A DNA stretch of 7,020 bases from positions 1 to 7,020 of the forward strand of contig ONXE01000102.1 of the NCBI GenBank assembly GCA_900321775.1, in the 5' to 3' direction. The first letter of the stretch is position 1, and each line of letters starts with the position of its first letter. Positions 1 through 4,808 of this stretch are shown here, one piece after another. This stretch comes from an uncultured Bacteroidales bacterium. GTDB taxonomy: Bacteria > Bacteroidota > Bacteroidia > Bacteroidales > Paludibacteraceae. The notes under the pieces were generated by a model. The model did not search any database, was not told the DNA's origin, and worked only from the letters and a program-made list of their open reading frames with translations. The position numbers and the translations under genes are program-made.

Positions 1-72
1 CCTACTATCGTCGAGGACACTCCTTTTTACGAAGATTTGGTACGTATAGAACAGTATTTACGACAGATATGA
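1..72 (+). CDS. C-terminal end of an unidentified upstream protein (partial)
   Basis: Frame 1 is open from the window edge through 23 codons to a TGA at 70-72, ending in the residues FYEDLVRIEQYLRQI. The TGA overlaps the ATG of the next gene as ATGA (69-72), the usual sign of translational coupling within an operon. That makes it likely that this is a real gene end rather than a chance open frame. The tail is charged and looks like a soluble amphipathic helix. I do not recognise the family. It is probably co-transcribed with the serine hydrolase downstream. Confidence 0.6.
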   Translation, partial: PTIVEDTPFYEDLVRIEQYLRQI

Positions 73-1211
73 AACGCTTATTGCCTCTTTTGATCCTTGC
101 CCTTGCGCTGCTCTCTTGCACCCAATCGCAGACATGCTCCTTCCCGCAGGCCGATTCACTCATCACCGCTGCCGTCGCAGAAGGACAAGTCCCTGGAGCT
201 GTACTCTGCGTAGTGCAGGGAGACCGCATCCTGTACAACCAAGCCTATGGTTGCCGTCGCGTCTTCCCCGACAGCATCCCTATGACCCCCAACACCGTCT
301 TCGACCTGGCCTCACTCAGCAAGGTGGTGGGTACAGGCATGACGGCCATGTCGCTGGTGGACGAAGGGCTCCTGGACCTGGATGCCAAAGTAAGTCAGTA
401 TCTGCCTGATTTTGAGGGAGATGCCACAGTCCGTGACCTCATGACCCACGTGTCCGGATTGCCGGCTTATGCGCAATGGAAACTGCTGCTGGCAGACCAT
501 CCCGATGCCGATAAAGCCGAGAAACGGGCTATCCTCCTCAACCATGTCTGCCACCAGCCGCGTCACAGCGAGCCGCGAACCAAATATGTGTACAGTTGCC
601 TCAATTTCATCACCCTCCAGTATGTCATGGAAGCCATCACCGGCAAAACCTTGGATGAGTTGGCTGAGGAACGTGTTTTCGGGCCTTTGGATATGACCAA
701 CACAGGCTATAATCCCGGCCCGCAAGAGTTGGTTGCGCCTACAGAAATGCAGGCCGACAGCACTTGCCTTTGGGGAGTGGTACATGACCCGCTGGCTCAG
801 GTGATGAACAGCGGCGTCAGCGGAAATGCGGGAGTGTTTGCGCCTTCGGAAGACCTGGCCAAATTAGCCCTGTGGATGTTTGCTACGCTCGACGGCAAAA
901 CCGGGCAAAAAGGTCCTTTCGGGAAAGAAACGCTGCAGACGATGCTCCGCGTGCCCGAAGGTTACGAGGCCTTTGAACGTACGCCCGCTTGGGGAGTATG
1001 GGAGGATTTCCTCGACGAACGCGAACCGACCATCTGCCCCAAATCCGTCTATCACACAGGCTACACGGGCACGTTCATCGTGGTGGATTCCGAGCAACGA
1101 CTGGCAGTCATCCTCCTCACCAATCGTGTCCACCCGCATGACGAGGGCGGCATCAACACCCTTCGCCGCGACGTCGTGGACGCCATCGCCCACCAGCTCA
1201 ATCGTCACTAA
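69..1211 (+). CDS. Exported beta-lactamase-fold serine hydrolase (lipoprotein)
   Basis: This 380-residue protein belongs to the penicillin-binding-protein/class C beta-lactamase-like family, whose members act as DD-peptidases, esterases or amidases. Residues 1-17 form a lipoprotein signal peptide with lipobox LLSC, so Cys17 would be lipidated. The catalytic SxxK motif is S82-L-S-K85 inside FDLASLSK. The second motif is Y175-S-C177, followed by LNF, with Cys where Asn or Asp is common. The third motif is H329-T-G331 in YHTGYTGT, the HTG triad of this family. The sequence after Cys17 (TQSQ) lacks the acidic run that marks surface export in Bacteroidota, so a periplasm-facing location is more likely. 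The start is fixed by the signal peptide and the ATGA overlap with the preceding gene. HTGxTGT-type members in Bacteroidetes often occur with muropeptide-recycling genes, so a cell-wall peptide or ester substrate is plausible. Real beta-lactam resistance is unlikely. The exact substrate is unknown. Confidence 0.9.
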   Translation: MKRLLPLLILALALLSCTQSQTCSFPQADSLITAAVAEGQVPGAVLCVVQGDRILYNQAYGCRRVFPDSIPMTPNTVFDLASLSKVVGTGMTAMSLVDEGLLDLDAKVSQYLPDFEGDATVRDLMTHVSGLPAYAQWKLLLADHPDADKAEKRAILLNHVCHQPRHSEPRTKYVYSCLNFITLQYVMEAITGKTLDELAEERVFGPLDMTNTGYNPGPQELVAPTEMQADSTCLWGVVHDPLAQVMNSGVSGNAGVFAPSEDLAKLALWMFATLDGKTGQKGPFGKETLQTMLRVPEGYEAFERTPAWGVWEDFLDEREPTICPKSVYHTGYTGTFIVVDSEQRLAVILLTNRVHPHDEGGINTLRRDVVDAIAHQLNRH

Positions 1212-1233
1212 ATCGTAAATCGCCCAATCGTCA
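1200..1233 (+). repeat. Short AATCG-rich repeat at the gene junction
   Basis: AATCG occurs four times, at 1200, 1211, 1218 and 1226, and the 8-mer AATCGTCA is repeated exactly at 1200-1207 and 1226-1233. The tract begins in the last codons of the serine hydrolase and fills most of the 29-bp spacer before the first kinase. It has no hairpin or promoter that I can recognise. It resembles the low-complexity spacer after the first kinase in style but not in sequence. Confidence 0.5.
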
Positions 1234-1240
1234 ATAGCTT

Positions 1241-1894
1241 GTGCATATAGCAGTAGCAGGAAATATCGGAGCCGGCAAGACCACCCTCACCAACATGCTC
1301 GCAGACCATTATGGCTGGGAGAAACGACTTGAGCCCGTGGTCGAAAACCCCTACATGGAGGACTACTACAGCGACATCAAACGCTGGTCCTTCGCCATGG
1401 AGGTGTTCTTCCTCAAAGAGCGCTTCCGCGATGTGCTCGACGTGGCCAAATCCGACCACACCATCATTCAGGACCGCTCCATCTTCGAGGGCGTCTATGT
1501 CTTCACCGAGAACAACTACCGGCAGGGCAACCTCTCCGAGACCGACTTCAAGACCTATATGGAGCTCTTCGAACTCATGGTTCGCGTCACCAAATACCCC
1601 GACCTGCTCATCTATCTCCGCAAGTCCGTACCCCAGCTGGTACGACAAATCCAACTTCGGGGACGCGAGTACGAACAGACCATGCAACTGGAGTACCTCA
1701 AGGGCCTCAACGAGCGCTACGAGGATTTTATCTTCAATCGCTACAAAGGCCGCGTGCTCGTCATCGATTCCGACGGAATGGACTTCCAGCACAACCCAAA
1801 GGACTTCGGCAAAATCATCGACAAAATCGATGCAGAACTCTTCGGCCTCTTCTCTCACGTAGAGAAAAGCCTCTTCGCCGAAAAAGGACTTTGA
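1241..1894 (+). CDS. Deoxynucleoside kinase, paralogue 1 (divergent base pocket)
   Basis: This 217-residue enzyme belongs to the dCK/dGK/dAK deoxynucleoside kinase family, which transfers phosphate from ATP to the 5'-OH of a salvaged deoxynucleoside in the cytoplasm. The P-loop is GNIGAGKTT at 7-15. E31 (in EPV) aligns with the catalytic base, Y43 and E145 with the 3'-OH contacts, D78-R79-S80 with the DRS/ERS motif, and RGREYE (140-145) with the lid. Against human dCK, base-pocket positions Q97/R104/D133 correspond to E54/R61/G84 here. The substrate is therefore probably not the same as that of the second copy. The start is GTG: a TAG lies two codons upstream and the family N-terminus MHIAVAGNIG begins at this codon. 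No Shine-Dalgarno sequence is visible. The gene sits 29 bp after the serine hydrolase and 66 bp before its paralogue. The family is certain; the preferred nucleoside is not. Confidence 0.93.
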   Translation: MHIAVAGNIGAGKTTLTNMLADHYGWEKRLEPVVENPYMEDYYSDIKRWSFAMEVFFLKERFRDVLDVAKSDHTIIQDRSIFEGVYVFTENNYRQGNLSETDFKTYMELFELMVRVTKYPDLLIYLRKSVPQLVRQIQLRGREYEQTMQLEYLKGLNERYEDFIFNRYKGRVLVIDSDGMDFQHNPKDFGKIIDKIDAELFGLFSHVEKSLFAEKGL

Positions 1895-1927
1895 CAAAAA
1901 ATGTTAATGATTCTCAACGAAAAAATA

Positions 1928-1955
1928 TTAATTGTTAATTATTAATTATTAATTT
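1928..1955 (+). repeat. Four-copy 7-bp AT-only tandem repeat between the kinases
   Basis: The units are TTAATTG (1928-1934), TTAATTA (1935-1941), TTAATTA (1942-1948) and TTAATTT (1949-1955). They lie in a 66-bp AT-rich spacer (1895-1960) that contrasts sharply with the GC-rich genes on either side. The tract ends five bases before the ATG of the second kinase, so it forms the unstructured, A/T-rich leader that favours initiation in Bacteroidota, which rely little on Shine-Dalgarno pairing. It may also carry a weak promoter, but no good TAnnTTTG is present. Copy number could vary by slippage. Confidence 0.8.
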
Positions 1956-1960
1956 TTCTC

Positions 1961-2608
1961 ATGCATATAGCCATCGCAGGAAATATCGGAGCCGGCAAGA
2001 CCACGCTCACCAATATGTTGGCAGGACACTACAACTGGACGCCACGCTTCGAAAGTGTCGATTACAACCCCTATCTGGAGGATTTCTACAGCGACATGAA
2101 CCGCTGGTCGTTCAACCTGCAGATATACTTCCTCAACAAGCGTTTCAAGGATGTGGTCGAAATCAGCAAGGAGAAGAGCACCATCATCCAGGACCGCACC
2201 ATCTACGAGGACGCGCGCATCTTCGCACCTAACCTCTACGAGCAGGGATATATGTCCGACCGCGACTTCAAGAACTACCAGGACCTCTTCGAACTCATGA
2301 TGTCGCTCGTCAAGTTTCCTGACCTCCTCATCTACCTTCGTGCCTCTATTCCTCACCTGGTAGGCCAGATTCAGAAACGCGGACGCGCCTACGAGTCCAC
2401 CATGCGTATCGACTACCTCCAGGGACTCAACGAGAAGTACGAGAAATGGATTGCGGACTACAAGGGCAAAGTCCTGATCATTGACAAGGACAACACCGAT
2501 TTTCAGGGCAAACCCGAGGATTTCCAGAAGATCACCGACGCTATCGACGCCGAACTGTTCGGTCTCTTCCCGTTCGAGAAACAAGAAGGCATGGGCAAGG
2601 AAGTGTGA
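1961..2608 (+). CDS. Deoxynucleoside kinase, paralogue 2 (dCK/dGK-like pocket)
   Basis: This 215-residue kinase is about 60% identical to the preceding one by hand alignment, with one residue of gap near 165. It keeps P-loop GNIGAGKTT (7-15), E31 (in ESV) as the probable catalytic base, Y43, D78-R79-T80 in place of DRS, and lid RGRAYE (140-145). Its base-pocket residues Q54, R61 and D84 match the human dCK set Q97/R104/D133, and the same Arg and Asp occur in dGK. A purine deoxynucleoside or deoxycytidine is therefore the expected substrate, to be phosphorylated for dNTP salvage. Tandem paralogous kinases of this family form a heterodimer in Lactobacillus acidophilus R-26, so a dimer with the upstream product is possible. 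The ATG aligns exactly with the GTG of paralogue 1. Its stop overlaps the xerC start by four bases, which implies coupled translation. Confidence 0.93.
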   Translation: MHIAIAGNIGAGKTTLTNMLAGHYNWTPRFESVDYNPYLEDFYSDMNRWSFNLQIYFLNKRFKDVVEISKEKSTIIQDRTIYEDARIFAPNLYEQGYMSDRDFKNYQDLFELMMSLVKFPDLLIYLRASIPHLVGQIQKRGRAYESTMRIDYLQGLNEKYEKWIADYKGKVLIIDKDNTDFQGKPEDFQKITDAIDAELFGLFPFEKQEGMGKEV

Positions 2609-3501
2609 TTCACAAGTTCCTCGACTATATTACCATTGAGCGCCACTACTCTCCTTTGACTATACGCGCCTACGAGCAGGACCTGAAAGAGTTCTGCTCC
2701 TTTATCCATGTGGACCCCTCGACGCTCGAACCCGGCAACGTCAGCGACGTGGACATCAAGGACTGGATGATATCACTCCTCGACGCAGGCGAAAAGCCAC
2801 GTACCGTGCGCCGAAAACTCTCCTCCCTCCGCTCTTTCTGGCGATTTATGCTCCGCGTAGGCTATGTCAACAAAGATATCACCCGCGCCATCATCGCGCC
2901 CAAGATGGACAAACCCCTCCCGGTCTTCTTCAAAGAAAGTGAGATGTCCAAAGCGCAAGACTCGCTCGACCTCGCCGACGACTTCCCCTCTATGCGCGAC
3001 AGCCTCATCATCGACATGCTCTACCAAACAGGCATGCGAGAGGCTGAAATAGTAGGTCTCTCCGACGGCGATGTGGACCTTATCACCAAACAGGTCCGTA
3101 TCTTCGGTAAACGACGAAAAGAGCGCATCGTGCCATTCGGAGATTCCCTGGCTGAACGCATCCGCTCCTATATGTCCGCACGCAACGAGCAGTTTGACCT
3201 TACTACCCAACCCGCACAGCCCTTCCTCCTCACCGACAAAGGCGAGAAAATGACTGTCAACAACATCTACACTATCGTCCGCTCGCGCATGGGCGAGGTC
3301 TCCACGCTCAAAAAACACTCCCCACACGTCCTACGACACACCTTCGCCACACAGATGCTCAACAACGGTGCAGACATCAACACCATCAAGACCCTCCTCG
3401 GACACAGCAGTCTCGCCGCCACGCAAGTCTATACTCACACCACCTTCGAGCAACTCAAAGCCGCCTACCAGCAGGCCCATCCTCGTGCCAAAAAAAACTG
3501 A
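2605..3501 (+). CDS. xerC: Tyrosine recombinase XerC
   Basis: This 298-residue site-specific recombinase, together with a XerD partner not seen here, resolves chromosome dimers at dif during division. Residues 1-90 form the SAM-like core-binding domain (IERHYSPLTIRAYEQDL). The catalytic domain has the full RKHRHY set: R145 (in QTGMREAE), K169 (in FGKRRKER), H241 and R244 (in SPHVLRHTFAT), H267 (in LLGHSSL) and nucleophile Y276 (in TQVYTH). The TQVYTHTTFEQL segment and the AHPRA ending are XerC-like rather than XerD-like, and the length is typical of the housekeeping protein. The GTG start overlaps the kinase 2 stop (GTGA, 2605-2608), so translation is probably coupled. A mobile-element integrase is unlikely, because there is no excisionase, att repeat or cargo. 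In several Bacteroides that I recall, xerC neighbours rpsU or the hibernation factor, so its position behind nucleoside kinases is different. Confidence 0.9.
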   Translation: MIHKFLDYITIERHYSPLTIRAYEQDLKEFCSFIHVDPSTLEPGNVSDVDIKDWMISLLDAGEKPRTVRRKLSSLRSFWRFMLRVGYVNKDITRAIIAPKMDKPLPVFFKESEMSKAQDSLDLADDFPSMRDSLIIDMLYQTGMREAEIVGLSDGDVDLITKQVRIFGKRRKERIVPFGDSLAERIRSYMSARNEQFDLTTQPAQPFLLTDKGEKMTVNNIYTIVRSRMGEVSTLKKHSPHVLRHTFATQMLNNGADINTIKTLLGHSSLAATQVYTHTTFEQLKAAYQQAHPRAKKN

Positions 3502-3528
3502 CAACCAACCACAAATACCTTTTCAAAC

Positions 3529-4713
3529 ATGAAAAAGCTTGGAATCATATTACTACCTCTTCTGCTGATGATTAGCTGTAAGCCGGACGAACCTGTTGGA
3601 CCGGTTGAACCCGAGAGAGATACCGTCATTGTCCGGGATACCGTTTTGCTGCCGGACACTGTACTTGTGCCCGATACGGTTCTGGTGCCGGATACTGCCG
3701 TCGGATACGGAGTCCTGCATTGCGTTCAGCCGCCGTTCCTGAAACCCGGAGACAAGGTCGCGCTTATCTCGCCCTCGTATTATGTGCCGATGACCACAAT
3801 CCAGAATGCCGCCAATGTGGTGCGTTCCTGGGGCTTGGAGCCTGTTATAGGCCCGAATGCCGACAAACTGGAGGATGGCAAGTATGGCGGAACGCCCGAA
3901 CAACGGGCAAGTGACATCCGTTGGGCGGTGAACGACCCCGAGATCAAAGCCATCATCTGCAACCGCGGCGGTTATGGTTCAATCCAACTCATAGACCTCC
4001 TTCCGATAGAAGAAATCAGCGCCAACCCCAAATGGATAGTGGGCTACAGCGACATCTCCACCTTCCACGGACTATGGAGCAGCGCGGGAGTGATGAGTCT
4101 CCACGGCACCATGAGCACGTTCTTCGCCTCGGGCGCTACGAACCAAACCATCACCCTGATGCGCGACTTCCTCTTGGGCAAAGTGCCGCGCTACGAGCTG
4201 CCCGCCCACGCGCAGAATATCTACGGTTATGCCGAGGGCGTACTGGTTGGGGGCAATGTCTGCACCTTTGCGCCCAACGTAGGCTCACAGGCCGATGCAA
4301 CCCGCTTTGACAGCCTGATTCTCTTCGTGGAAGAGGTGGGTGAATCGATGCATAACATCGATCGCCAGATGCGCATCCTGCAACTGAACGGAGTGTTGGA
4401 CCGCTGCTGCGGAGTCATTCTTGGCGAGTTCTCAGGTTGCGGCTCCGAGTTCACCTATGGTAGTTGCGAAGCGATGCTCCACGAGATGTTAGCGCCTTAT
4501 CATATCCCCGTACTCTGCGGTTTTCCTGCCGGACACGGCGACGTCAACCTGCCGCTGGTCATGGGATCGCGCGTAGCGATAGATGTCCGCAGAAGCGGAG
4601 CAACCGTGCAGTTCAATATCGATGGCGACCGGCAAACCGTCCCCACAGCCAACATCTCCGCCGCGCCTATGCCACGCGAGACGCTCATGCGTATGGCGGG
4701 TAAAATAGAGTGA
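3529..4713 (+). CDS. Lipid-anchored LD-carboxypeptidase, peptidase family S66
   Basis: Family S66 (LdcA/MccF) serine peptidases remove the terminal D-Ala from muramoyl tetrapeptides or cleave related amides. This copy has 394 residues. Residues 1-17 are a lipoprotein signal peptide with lipobox MISC, and Cys17 is followed by KPDE, which resembles the Bacteroidota surface-export signal (Lys then acidic residues). A spacer at 31-58 has five DTV hexads. The catalytic domain starts near 68 (FLKPGDKVALISPS). It contains RGGYGS (146-151), nucleophile S174 in GYSD, a Glu at E268 or E269 in LFVEEVGE, and H336 in GFPAGHGDVNLPL, so the Ser-Glu-His triad is complete. Classical E. coli LdcA is cytoplasmic, but this one is exported, so it would act on periplasmic or external peptides rather than recycled cytoplasmic ones. 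It follows xerC by 27 bp and probably shares its transcript. The exact substrate is unproven. Confidence 0.92.
   Translation: MKKLGIILLPLLLMISCKPDEPVGPVEPERDTVIVRDTVLLPDTVLVPDTVLVPDTAVGYGVLHCVQPPFLKPGDKVALISPSYYVPMTTIQNAANVVRSWGLEPVIGPNADKLEDGKYGGTPEQRASDIRWAVNDPEIKAIICNRGGYGSIQLIDLLPIEEISANPKWIVGYSDISTFHGLWSSAGVMSLHGTMSTFFASGATNQTITLMRDFLLGKVPRYELPAHAQNIYGYAEGVLVGGNVCTFAPNVGSQADATRFDSLILFVEEVGESMHNIDRQMRILQLNGVLDRCCGVILGEFSGCGSEFTYGSCEAMLHEMLAPYHIPVLCGFPAGHGDVNLPLVMGSRVAIDVRRSGATVQFNIDGDRQTVPTANISAAPMPRETLMRMAGKIE
3619..3702 (+). repeat. Coding 18-bp repeat giving a DTVxxx hexad linker
   Basis: Five 18-bp units begin at 3619, 3637, 3655, 3673 and 3691 (the last is partial). They encode DTVIVR, DTVLLP, DTVLVP, DTVLVP and DTAV. 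Asp recurs at residues 31, 37, 43, 49 and 55. The DNA units differ at third positions (gataccgtc, gataccgtt, gacactgta, gatacggtt) while the peptide is kept, which points to selection on the protein. It is a spacer between lipidated Cys17 and the catalytic domain. DTV-rich linkers of this kind are common in Bacteroidetes envelope proteins. Confidence 0.88.
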
Positions 4714-4743
4714 TTTGTCAATTAGTACCCATTTTGTGTTGAT

Positions 4744-4753
4744 TTGTGCACAA
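4744..4753. promoter_or_regulatory. Palindrome TTGTGCACAA, possible operator
   Basis: A perfect 10-bp palindrome lies directly against the presumed -33 region of the esterase promoter. Such a position suits a dimeric regulator that blocks or recruits RNA polymerase. No regulator gene lies in the window and the motif is not one I can assign to a known family, so the role is inferred from symmetry and position only. Confidence 0.35.
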
Positions 4754-4780
4754 TTGTTTTGGAAAAAAGCAGTAATTTTG
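4753..4780 (+). promoter_or_regulatory. Bacteroidota-type promoter for the SGNH esterase
   Basis: TAATTTTG at 4773-4780 fits the TAnnTTTG -7 consensus of the Bacteroidota primary sigma factor exactly. A TTG at 4754-4756 lies 16 bp upstream and is the best -33 candidate; the usual spacing is a few bases longer, so this part is weaker. Transcription would start near 4785-4788, giving a leader of roughly 20-25 nt that is A-rich and lacks a Shine-Dalgarno sequence. It marks a new transcription unit after the LD-carboxypeptidase gene. Confidence 0.65.
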
Positions 4781-4808
4781 CACCCAAAATCAATATCAAC
4801 AACACAAA

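Noticed and set aside
69..1211. Beta-lactamase resistance gene
   Set aside because: The fold and SxxK/HTG motifs are shared by many esterases and peptidases; the YSC motif and lack of resistance context argue against it.
1208..1897. Long antisense open frame across kinase 1, with a similar one (1949-2584) across kinase 2
   Set aside because: Both mirror the codon bias of conserved kinase genes on the + strand and have no family features of their own; the matching antisense pair simply reflects the paralogy.
2605..3501. Mobile-element integrase
   Set aside because: Length, motifs and the HPRA tail fit housekeeping XerC, and there are no att repeats, tRNA target, excisionase or cargo genes.
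3486..3501. Programmed frameshift at A AAA AAC before the xerC stop
   Set aside because: The slippery-like run sits at the last three codons with no downstream structure that I can see, and the AKKN end is a normal basic XerC tail.
3516..3523. TACCTTTT as a promoter for the LD-carboxypeptidase gene
   Set aside because: It lacks the final G of TAnnTTTG and would leave almost no leader before the ATG at 3529; co-transcription with xerC is simpler.
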